Positions 24,131 to 35,468 of a DNA stretch of 64,000 bases are shown here, piece after piece. The DNA comes from Progne subis subis (Eukaryota > Chordata > Aves > Passeriformes > Hirundinidae): NCBI GenBank assembly GCA_022316685.1, contig JAKJHU010000676.1, positions 62,001 through 126,000 on the forward strand, given 5' to 3'. Within the stretch, counting starts at the first letter, position 1. Every line of letters starts with the position of its first letter. Made by a program: the position numbers and the translations under genes. Under the pieces are notes generated by a model. The model worked only from the letters and a program-made list of their open reading frames with translations. It did no database searches and was not told where the DNA came from.

Positions 24131-27100
24131 GCATTTCACTTTGTTGTCATGTTCCAAGTTTGAATTGCACTTGTGTTTTATTTGGCAGCATCTAATGAAG
24201 CTACAACTTGGGGCAAATCCTGATGAGTTTTGGCTGCAGAAGCAGCTGGGAAAGATTGATTTGATGCTGGGGAAAGCCAGTTATGCGAATAGCTGCTGAA
24301 AGCAGAGTCCTCTCCACCCTCCTGACTGTTGAAATAATCTTAACTTCCATGGGTGTTGGTGAGGACTATCACAAGGCAGTTTCTGTGATTTTAGTCCCCA
24401 TCATGGCCTGCCAGAGGGATGGTCATGTAGCTGGAAGAGTGGTTGCAACAGTATGCATAATCTGTATTAAATCCAGAAATTCCACTGTATGCAAAGCATT
24501 TGTTGGGAAGTTGAAGTCATCTGCAAGCTCTTAATCTATGGGCCCTCCAAGGAGGGCATGTCTGTCTTGCCTGTGTTGCAAAACCGAGTGAAAGTTGGGA
24601 AATGTTTATGGCTACTGTCATGTGTGTTCCTCAATTCTTCTCCCTTTTGGCTTTGTTCAAACTCACTGTGGTAGAAACAGAAAGTGAAGATGTAATTAGA
24701 AGCTGGTTTTTGTGAGAATCCATGGAGAAAGGCAAACTCCCTACAGGCAGTTAGGCACATGTATATCTGCATTAGTTCAATTCCTGCCTTGCAGGCTGTT
24801 TTGTTGCAGAGATCTGCTGTAGTTCCTAAATTTATTTGAGCATTCAATTTTGGGGATGTGCAGTGTTGATGGAGGTGTCATCCTGGGGGCAGTTGTCACC
24901 TGAGCAGGTGTGACACCCGGGTCAGTGACAGCCTCAGCAACTTGGTAGATGCTGCTCTTTTGCTGGCGATCTGCTTCCGGCTGGCAGTCCTGAGCATCCA
25001 TTGGTGAAGTGCCTAAATTCAAAGCAGTGCACTTGCCTGGGCACAAGTAACCTCAGCCCTGTCACTGGGCAGATCCCTGGGAAATGTTTGTTCTCATAGG
25101 GCATTGTAAAACTGAATGAGTGTCAGCACAGTTTGCTTGTTTTAGAGAGAACTAGTCCTTTATTCTGGCCAAACAGCAGGAGTATCAAAGATGCATTTAG
25201 GCAGTGGGAGAGAGAAAGGGTTTGGTGTGACTGACGGAAGCTGTTGAGCAAGAGATGGTGCTTTGTACAGGGTTATTATGGTTGGAAACTTGTCGCAGCA
25301 TGCCGGGGAAACACGGATCAGCAAGCCCATAGTCAGAGCTGAAAGCAGTTCATCCCCAGGATTTACTGTGTGCGCAGCCGGTCCCCACTGCAGAGAGCAA
25401 AATACCAATGTTAAATAGCTAAATAAACCTCCTGAGCCTGCGGGCAATGGCCCTCAAAAGGCAAAATTATTCTTTGCAAGGCTGGGTGCAAGTGAAAGGA
25501 GGCGCTGATGGCCTGGTATGGAGGGCTGACTCTGGGCAGCTTGTAAGCATCATGGCGGCAGGTGATGGCATCACCGGGCGTGTTGAGAGGCTCACCACTT
25601 GTGGAAGATTCACTCCTTTTCCCTTCTTCCTTGGGTCTAGCTGTCCTGAAGTCACAAAAAATAATGTATATAGGGGTACATTTATATGAGTTCAGGCTGT
25701 TTCCCACCTGTTAAGGTTTCTTGCAGTGTTGTCAGATCATACTTTCCAACTTTTCCCCTGCTCTGATGTAGGGTATGGTTTTCCATTTTGCTGTTAGTGA
25801 ACAGCTGAATTTCTCATCTCAAATACATGTTTCTGGCTTTGTGAGCTTTGTGATCAAATTGCATCTGGGGTTGCTAAATGACAGACATTGCTCCCCCCTG
25901 AAAGGAGGAAACAGTTGATTTAATTAGCTACCATTTTCAGTATTAGGGAGAATACTGGAAAATGCTCAAAGCGAAGCAGTCTTCTGAAGGCGAATAGCTC
26001 TTGCTGCTAGAATTGGCCCCCTCAAATAAATCTGAGAGCTGTGAATTTGTTCCTTCCCTATCTGCCCCCCAGCAGTTGCAGGGTTATTTGAAGCCTCGCC
26101 TCTCTCTGTTAACAGGGCTCCTCTCAGGAGCTCAAGTGAGCCTGCAGTAGCATTGGAAATAAGTCTCTTCTAACCCAGCATACTGCTTCCTGCTGTAAAA
26201 TAGTCTTGATTAAATTTTCTGGCTCTCATTTTCGCTGCTTGCAGACATCCAAACCTTCACTTCTCAGTGGAAAAAGGTATGCTGGGAATTACAACTAATG
26301 TTAAAACCTAAATAATGTGATTTACCAGAACAGTGTTGCAGAGATTATTTTGGTTTTGTTTAGTATTTTTTTTTTATTTCTCCCCTCATTTAAAGTATCA
26401 TTGTAAAACTGCTGCTGGAATAAGATATTTCAGTGAGATGTGTTTGTTTTCTTACCTTTTGGGCATTTGTGATAATTTCTGCATAGGGAAAAATACACAG
26501 TTTTATTCCAATGAGGTGATCTCACCTCCCAGAAACAGCCGGTACCTGCGACTAGCACTTCCCTGTGCTGCTGTAGCAGCAGATTCAGACCCCATGGTCT
26601 TGCAGCCCTCCCACCAGGAAGCCTGGCATCAGGGAGTTGTCAAAGTTACACATGGAAATTTTTGTGGCATCCTTCCTGGCATCTCTGTGCAAAAATCTTG
26701 GATTATGGTAACAAATATTGTCTGTTCTGAACTTCTCATTTCATTTTGGGTACAAACCATTTCTCACTGGTTAAATCTATTCCTGGCCATCACTGCTTCC
26801 TGGTGTGATTTGAAACCCAGGGTAGAATTAGATAAAAGATTTACTGGGAGGAAGAGGGAAGGATGTGAGCTGTATGCTTAGAAGGAGGCTGTTTTAGGGG
26901 AGTGATCCTAAAATAGCGTGAAGGAAAGCAGGAAGCCCTGGAAATAGGGTGGCAAGGTGTAAACGCAGTGACAAGATTAAAGAATTCAGGGTGAAGTTGC
27001 AGCAGCATCACACACAGAAGTACTTTGTATATGGGTCACAAATGGATGGCTTTTGACTCTCTTCCTTTGACCTTCATGTGAGGCACGTGTGCTTTCCAGC

Positions 27101-30100
27101 TGGGTGGTTTGGACGCTGCTCTCAGGCACATGGAGTGATTCTTGGGATTTTGTACTGTGCAGGACCAGGAGCTGCACTGAGGATCCATGCTGGATCCTTT
27201 CCAACTCAGAAAGTTGGAAACTTCCAGCTTGGAGTGTTCTATGGTTCTGTTCCTCGTTTTGCAAAGGAGGGCTTTCCAGTATGGAGTGAATCTTACACCT
27301 TGGTAGGAACAAAAGTCATGCAGGAAAGAGCATGTCCACCTCTGGGCTTCCAGAGGAAGGGAAATTGATGTCTTCTTTGGTAAAAGCATAGAAGAGGTAT
27401 AAAATTCTAAGTGCTCAGTGAAACATCAGTTGCACAGGGGGCCACTGGAAACTGGGAGCAGTCTCACAGGACAACGTTTGGAGCTTCTAGGATCTTGTAT
27501 TCTGAAGAAAGTCATCGTGGTGAGAGAGTCTGTGTCTGAACAGCAGTAGCACAGCATGAGTCACTCAGTAAACACAGGTGATAATGCCCCTGTGAAACTT
27601 GGAATAATTTTGGCCTGTTACAGCCAAGGTTTTTGTAATTTTTAAACTGATAACTAGCCACTTCAAATTGTTTAGTATATTGTAACTGGAAGTTATATTT
27701 GTGAATGTAGCTGTGTATACAGCTAAATGTCTGTTTGCAGAAGAGCTGTGAACTAACAAATTGGAGCCACAATGGTTTTTGGATTAGCCCCCTTCTGTTT
27801 GTACACTCTGTCACTAACCAAGGAACAAAGAGAATTTGGTTCCTTAACACCCATTATTCTATTTCTAGGACCCAAACCCAAAAAGCACCGTGTGTTTCTG
27901 CCTATTGTGACTTGTAAATGCAGATGTGGGAGTTATATGTTCAGTAAGATCAGGGCCTCTGCAAAACTTGAGTCCAGAATCTCTGCAGTCTGAATGCAGC
28001 GTCACTGCTGCGCCCTGCTAGCGCAGCCATGCATCAACAAATCTCAAAGGATTTTTTGATGCCTGCAGTTAGAAAATCTGCTAGGTTTAGGATGTCCATC
28101 AGAGCTTTGGGGGATCCTCAGGTGTGGAGAATTTATAAAGCTCCTCAAGTCATCTTGTTCAGCTGTTTCTTCTGGGAGGGGAGAGGGATCAGTGTGGCCA
28201 TTCACATCCTTTGTCCATGTGCAGTGTAATTTGGGGGTCCCTGCTCTGCTGGTCACTCTCCCAAAGTCCTGGATATGCTTTTGAAGCATCTCAACAATGT
28301 ACAGGGCAGAAGTGTGTGAATTTTGAGCTGTGCCAGCATAATTGAAATAATCTAGCCTGTCTTCTCTCCACACCCATGGTGGGGACATGATTCAGCCAAA
28401 CTTCCTTGTATGTGGAGAGAGTGGCTGTCCTTTGTGTTTTAGAAATGGGAGGTGCAAATGCCATGCAGCCAGCGCCAGACATGGCTCCTGTCTGCACGGC
28501 GTGCGCAGCTCCCTTGCCCCAGACTGCGGCCGCCCCCATCTCTCAGCGGCCCTGTGTAGGTGAGGGCTGTTGGTGGGAGTGGAAGTGTGGTCCCCTGCCA
28601 CTGCCATTATTCTCCTGCCCTTGCCTCTGCACTGCTGGGAGCAGATGAGAGTATTGGTGAGGTTTAAATCCTCATCTTGAGGACTGGGTTTTTAAAAGTT
28701 TGCTGTGGCTGGGTTATTTTCAGCTGGATCGGTTCCCTCCTTGGGTTCATTTGTACTGTTGCCCATATGACTGTGCCAGCACCTGAGCAGGCAGGATACG
28801 GGGTGGGAGGAAAGCTGTCTGGTGTAGGCTGATCCCAGATGAAAGGTGATTGTGAAACTGCGATATTTAAATCTAGTGGTTTCACCACCTTACAGCAACT
28901 CTGTGGGATGCCATGTTGCTGACCCTATCTTTCCATGGAAAGACTTGCCTGGGGTGCTGTCAGGGATGTGGAGCACAGGAAAAGGAAAGGTATTCAGTCT
29001 TCCCAAATTCAAAGCCATATCATTGCATTGATACCCGGTGGAGTGAGATTTCTCACAAGGCTTGGTCCTGTGTCACAGTTCCATCTTCCAGAAAAAGCTG
29101 TAGGCAGGCACGGAGTCCATGAAAATATAGCAGCAATACTCCCTCCACTCCCCTTCCACCACTCCTGAGAGTTCAGGATTTTAGCGTGTGCAAATAAGTC
29201 TTACCCAAGGCCTCCTGCCAACCTTACCAAATACACCTTGAAATATAACTTCCAAAGCTGCTTTTTCTTCAAAATTTTGCTAAATCTAGTTGCATTCTTT
29301 GCTATAAATTTAATTGTGATAAACATGCCGTGTTTTTCACAATTAAAACCACTGGATTCAGAGTTTCATTTTTCAGAAAGCTGCCAATTTGGCTGTCTTG
29401 AGAAAAGTGCAGTGTGCCATATAGAGCCATGGCCTCTGTGAGGCTTAGGGGTGTTGCTTCTTAACGTTGGCTGCAAGCTGAGGGCTGAGGGTTGCTCATC
29501 CGTAAAAGTGATATGGGAGCTACCTTCTGTGTTCCCTGCACTGTTTGAATGCTTTCCCTACATGTGATTAGTAGCCGAGCTCCATGACTAACTTCTCCTT
29601 TGCCCTTTCTGCCTTTTTTAAACTTCACTAAGGGAAGCAGAGAACATTGTGTCCCTTGTGTGTGCACTGCCTGCAGAGCCTGGGGCAGGAAAGGGCTTGT
29701 TGGTGATGAGGTACTGGATCAAGTTTATTCCTGGTGTGCTTCAGCTCTGTGCCCAAGACTATGTTGAAGTAATAGCCAGCTTTACCAACACCGTTGCTTT
29801 CTGCTAAGATAAATTATGGCTGGAGATTTCAGTCCTCCAAGGATGTGGATGAGATGGCTGGTCACTAGGTGTCTTTGTGTCTTGCAAGCTTGGATGCAGC
29901 AAAATTTGCCCTGGTCTTCATTGTTTGATTTTCCATTTTGCCTGCAGACATTAAGGCAGTCTTGACTCCTGGCTGAAGACGTGGTAATCTCTGGAAAATT
30001 CCCACTGGTGCTTGCCAAAATCAGTCCTTAGTGTGACAGATGTTCTTGCACAGTGACGGCAGTGAGGTGAGGGTTTCATCAGGATCCATCAGTCACTATC

Positions 30101-30713
30101 TGTTAGTCATTAATTTGCCATACCTGACAAGCAAGTTAGCTCATTTTCAGGTGTCATGGAGAAATGTTAAGTTTAGGGGCTGGAAGTTTCTGTGAAGATC
30201 TGCACCATCCTTTGTCTTTCCGGCCTGAAGAAGATTGAGTTTCAAGACATTTTACCATGCCAAACTCCTTCAGAGAAGAGCATAAAAATTAGTCGTCTGT
30301 CTGTCCTGCAAAGGACATTATACATCCCAGGAGGGCGAAGCCGGGGCTCTGAAAGTGTCAGTCTCATCTGAGGTTTCTGCTGTGTCTTGGTGAGCTGCAC
30401 AATGGGCTGGCTGGTGAGATGTCAGTGATGTTCTGTGTGTATCATTTCCAAAGCAGTTTCAGATCTGTCAGGATGAAGGTTTCAGGAGAAATGCTAAATA
30501 GTGTTATTAGTGTAAAATAAACATACTTCAATATTTCTGACCCTAAAGTGGATCCAGATGCTTTCTTACAGCTGCTGGATCTGCTTTGATTTTTCCATGG
30601 CTCAGTGTGGCTGTCTGTATTTGTTCAAGTGAGATAGGATGTGACAGAGAGCTTGTCACAGCATGCTCTTGTCAAGTCAGTAAACCTTTATATTTATAGA
30701 TGCACATGCTTAA

Positions 30714-30735
30714 ATATATATATGTGTGTGTGTGT
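30714..30735. repeat. compound AT/TG microsatellite
   Basis: Five AT units run directly into six TG units, followed by an A run. Short, probably only mildly variable. Confidence 0.9.
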
Positions 30736-31278
30736 AAAAAAAGGACAAAATTACTGTCCTAGTAGAAGACACTGTTTCAGAGTCTGACACTTCACGTGTA
30801 TGCCAAAGAAGTTGGAATAAATTCAATGAGTTTATCAGTTTTTATGATCACAGCAGTTAGTTCAGCTGTGTAGGGGAGAAATGGGATTTCGCTGAATAAC
30901 TCAAAATAGTCTCCCAAGGAAGTGAATGTATGTTTCTGCCTTTATAGCTGTGATACAAAAAGGGTATTAAATGTCCCTTGATACCAGCTACAGGTTGTAT
31001 TTTCCAGCCTGTGCTTGAGCTCTGCAAGAGGTAACTTTCCAGCTCTGTTTCAAGTGCAAGACAATTTTCCTTTGGTTTTAAGGATTATTAACATTTTAAT
31101 GGTTTCTCTACTTACAGAGAAGAACAAGTCTTCCCCACTGCTTAAGGGTTGTATTTTATATGGGTTGGGGTTTTACCAGCACTGGTGCCAGGGTGAGATC
31201 AAAGCAGCAGGAGCAGCTGGGTGGTCTTTCCTTCTGAGCATGCCAGTAGGAAATGTTTCCAAGCCAGTATTTCAGTGA

Positions 31279-31300
31279 TTTTTTTTTTTTTTTTTTTTTT
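31279..31300. repeat. 22-base T run
   Basis: T homopolymer followed by aaagatcctg. No element recognised on either side. Confidence 0.9.
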
Positions 31301-34300
31301 AAAGATCCTGTTTGTGGAGATGATGCTGCAGTGTCTGCGGGGACTCGTAGCTGTGCCAGGGAGATTTGACACTACCTTGCAAAGACTGGAAAATACAGAA
31401 AATGTGGATTTAGATAAATCAAAGCTGAATTAGGGAAGTTTTTTGTCCATACACCTTCTCCATCCAAGCTGAGGTCTGTGTTCAAACTGAGTGACAATTA
31501 GGAGGCTGCAGCTGATTCCCCACATCTGTGCTGAGAGCTGCTGTGTATGCTCACCATCTCTGATCCTACCCTGCCTGAGACACTGTTGGTGTATTCATTG
31601 CTAAAATCTCTGTGAATTCTTTACAGGGACGAAATCGGGGGGCAGGGGGGGAAGGCTTTTCTGCATTGTGCACATGAAACCCCTTGAGAAGGGGGATTTG
31701 AGATCCTGTCTATCTTTTTGCAGTTTTCTGCTGTCCAGAGACTGTATAATTACATTTTATTGAGTCTATCCCACTACTACCTTCTGGCAAGTTATACTCC
31801 TAGATTGAGAGAAAACAATTTAAAATCTGAAGGTTCTCGCTCATTTAATACGACCTTACCTGTTCTTTGTACAATGTTGGGAGCTTACTGTGCTCCCCTG
31901 GTGGTTTTTTTGCTTTTTACTCAAACAGGAAAGAAATGGCAAAGAAAAAGGAAGTCAGCTAAGTAGCTGGCACGTGCGTAGCAGAAATCGTGGGTGGCTC
32001 AGACTCCTTGGTTATCATCCCTATCTTGGAAGGGCAATATGATAAAATGACCATGATTTCTTAATATATTATTTTCAACTTGTCTTGTATCTTGTGGTAT
32101 GAGTTTAGTGTTCTGTCAGTGCTGGTCGTCCTGGTCTTTGGTTTGAAACAAACTCTTGAGATAATGATGCCACTTACTGCATCACTGTTCCCAGCAGGAC
32201 TTAGCCTGTCTGGAAATACCTGACATGATCCACTGTATGCAGTGACTTGCTGTCATGCAAAGGTAATTTCTCACTGACCCAGAGAATACCTTTATTTTTC
32301 TTTGTGTAACCTTACTCTGTTTTTTGAACTGCTGAGAAGTACTCAGGAAGACATAAGCCCATGAGTAGTAACTACAGGCTGCATGCCTGGAACATTCAGG
32401 CTATCTCAACACATGGAGTAAATCAGCACAGCTCTGCTGACTTCAGTGCAGCTGCATCTATAAGCACTTGCTGTAATCCTGCTCCAGACTGGAGGGATGA
32501 TTGTGTATGAAGAGTGGATAGGAAAAAACCCTCCTTTTTTTCATAAGGCTTTACACTTTATGAACAGAATAAAAGGGCCATGAGTGGAAGTGAAATAGTA
32601 AATTATTTTTGCCTCTCTAGAATTACTTTATTTGGACATATGCTAAGTTCCCTCTTGTTCCATGTACTTCCTAAATCAAGTAGTTGATATGCATGCACTT
32701 GGTTGCTGGCACTAAAAAAATCCATCAGTAATTAGTTCAGAGATTGGTGTTTCAAAAAGCCCCATATAAATGCACCTGCACAGAAACAAGTCAGGCAGAG
32801 TTGACCCTGCATTGAAGATAGTGTGGGCAGTACACATGTAAGCCACAAGACTATGGGAAGAGGAGCTGCTTTCCTGTTTCCATGAAAGGAGAAGCAGTGC
32901 TATCAGGCTTGTGTGTGATGGATCAGAGTGCAGTGATATTGCTGCAAGCAAAAGTAATGAATTTTAATCAACTTTACTGGCTGCCTTGAAATTTGAGTTG
33001 AAAGATAAACGTGAAAAACAGGCAGCCCATGTTGTTTCTGGAAGAGAATTTTCCCTTTTCAGTTGATTAAAAGAATTCTTCTTTTAACTTGATAATAAAA
33101 AATACTTCCATGTTAGCTCAGGATTTTTTTTTCTACACTAACCCTTCAGGCCCTGCCAGCTTCCTGTGTCTTCTAGAGCCAAGTGTCACCTTGTGGCCAC
33201 CCAGACAGCTGACCTTTGCTGTGGAGATTTCTCAACTGGTGGGGCTTGTTGGCTGTCTGCTTTCAGCTGTTTGCAAAAAGATGGGTTTAGGGCTTTATTT
33301 AAATATTCTTTATGTCTGGGGTAGAGGAGGAAAAAAAGGATTGCCTGCTGAAAACTGAAAGGACTGTCCAGGGAGTTGGAGTTCGATTTATATTCATTGG
33401 GAACTTTGGCACAGTAAGCATACTTGTCCTTCCCGTCTGTGGCTCCAGGGCTGCTTTTAAGGTTATTTAGTTGTGGTATTCATTTGAACATCAGTCTTTC
33501 TAATTAAATATAAGTGATTTGAATGCTGATGTTGTCTGTGGGGGATATTGGAGCTTTTGGAAGAAGTGGAGTGAAAATACCAGCTCTTGTCCCTGAACAG
33601 AAACACACACCCATCATATTACTTCCAGCCACTGCCAGGCTGGTCTGGCTTACTTTGAGTAGTTGAGAGTGCTTTCCTCACTCCTTTGCTTCAGGGGTTA
33701 TCATAGCTGTTTTTCCTGTTTTGCCATTAAGTCACCTCTGTGCAGGATTAAGTTTGAAGGATTTATTTTATGGCCAAACAATTTTTAAGAAAGGGAAATG
33801 GAGAATTAGCCTACAAGCAGCAGGGAGGGAAAAAACTTGGTGACAGACTCCTGAGTGGTTCCTCCTCTCTCAAGCATAAGTGCTGTGCTGTTTTCTCTTA
33901 TGATCTGTGGTTCAACTCCACGCCTGGTTTCTCATCTCCTCTAAAAGCTGTAGGTTTAGCAACCGCTCCATATTAGTGAAGAGTTCATTTTGTTGTAGCT
34001 GCAGCAGAAGCTTATTTGATGCTCTGGGAAACTCATGCTGCCTTCTAGTGAGAAAGGCAATATAATTTTGGGGCCTAAATTAGCGTGAAAGGGCACATAC
34101 AAACCTGCTATGAACAAATTCCAGCTTGTTTATACTCTCGGTTACACCCTTGGCTCAGAACCCAAATATTTCAAGAATTTGGGTTGAGGTATATCCTCTC
34201 TTAAAAGAAGCATGAAGTTAGATTCCCCTATTGCATCAGTGGGTGCAGTCCCTGTAAGGTCACAGAGACTTTGTTTGAAGCAGAAATGTTAATTCCTCCA

Positions 34301-35065
34301 AGGCATTTCCAGAGACTTTGGGAGGGGAGGTGGTGCTTTAGTCTGGTAGGACAACCTGGGGGCTGCTCCTTGCGCAACTGAGATGACTTGGCCCGTGTTT
34401 TGATTGGAATTTTCTTGCTGTAAAGGAAACCCACCTGATTTCCATGTCCCTATAAAGCATGTGGGGATGCCTTGTACTGCCACGCTTTGCTGTACTGGGG
34501 CCATTGGTGCCATGCCTGCTTATCCTAGTGGCTGATAATTTGTTTACCCAGTGGCCACATCCCAGTAGCATGTGCATATGCTGAAGCAGAAGATTAGTTT
34601 AGCTAAGGAGGCTCATTTCAGATGCAGGTGCTCTATGGGCCTCTGCACAAATGAATCCTGCCTGATTTTCAATTTCTTTTAGAAAATATTTCTTTATTTA
34701 ATATGCTGCTGGAAACATTCTCTGCTCTGCTTTCCTTCCTCTACCTTTGCATGTTGCTGGGCAGCATATATGGTGGTCAAGGCGTGTGAACTGGTGGCAT
34801 TTACCCGCTGTCATGTTATGCTGTGGTGGGATCAGCCTGGGTGGCTGGTAGGGCTGTCAATTATCCCTGATATTTTCTTCTGATACTGAGGAAAGAGAGT
34901 GTTTGCCAATGCCTTGAGTTATTGTAATGTATCTGTGCTCCAGGTAATCAGCGGGCTGAGGCAGTGCATGAACATCATGGGATGCAGCGAGTTGGGATGC
35001 CAGGGTGGGATGCAGGCACTGCAGGGCGAGTGGTCGGTGATCCTCACACATCCCTTTCCTTGCAG

Positions 35066-35468
35066 TTACCTGGCCGAGCAGTGCTGGAATGGCGGCTTCG
35101 TCTACCTGATCATGTTGCGCCGCATCAAGCGCAAAGCCCCTCTGCCTCCCTCCAACGGCAACAACAGCAACAGCTGCGACCCCAAAGCCAAGCCCAGCCC
35201 CGAGCCTGGAGACAGAGCTGCTCAAAATGGGAAAAGGACCAGGAAGTTTGGGGTCATCACCAGGACACCGGGCAGCAAGGACAGCAAGGAGAAGCTTGGC
35301 TCGGAGCACGGGAATGGACACTGCACCCCGATGGAGGTGGAGGTTGCTCAGCCAGAGACCTCTGAAGCAGAGAGCAACGGGGAAGAGCAGCACCAGGACA
35401 CCGGGGCACTGTATCGGGGACGGCTGTCAGATGCTGGCATGCCAGACATTGGGGACCAGGCTGCCCAG
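35066..35468 (+). CDS. PDZD2: PDZD2 exon: end of PDZ1 plus polar linker
   Basis: This exon encodes 134 full codons, starting at the third base of a split Ser codon (AG|T) and ending on a codon boundary before GTATGT. The first residues, YLAEQCWNGGFVYLIMLRR, are nearly identical to what I recall of mammalian PDZD2 and form the last helix and strand of PDZ1. After this comes a disordered linker. It has a basic, proline-containing stretch (KRKAPLPPSNGN), an Asn/Ser-rich run, the conserved block NGKRTRKFGVITR, and an acidic Glu/Gln-rich tail ending GDQAAQ. PDZD2 is a large scaffold with six PDZ domains, reported at cell junctions and the ER and bound to delta-catenin-type armadillo proteins. The linker looks shorter than the human one as I remember it. 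The exon is GC-rich compared with its flanks. The open frame continues upstream into the intron, but the acceptor and the human alignment fix the exon start. Confidence 0.95.

Larger units (their letters stand above)
1..35065 (+). other. PDZD2: PDZD2 intron upstream of the PDZ1-end exon (partial)
   Basis: No exon of PDZD2 or of any other recognisable gene was found here. The long open frames lack family motifs and mostly lie in low-complexity, repeat or GC-rich intronic sequence. The preceding PDZD2 exon, which should carry the first strands of PDZ1, was not seen and probably lies before base 1. The stretch ends in a pyrimidine-rich acceptor (tttccttgcag, AG at 35064-35065). It contains the CR1, LTR, older repeat fragments and homopolymer runs listed separately, plus exon-like segments at 21711-21939 and 28443-28559. 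The remainder is unique-looking DNA in which I see no gene. A short missed exon cannot be excluded by eye. Confidence 0.75.

Noticed and set aside
34857..35393. 178-codon open frame on the - strand
   Set aside because: It lies opposite the GC-rich PDZD2 exon and its intron flank; the sense strand is clearly the coding one.
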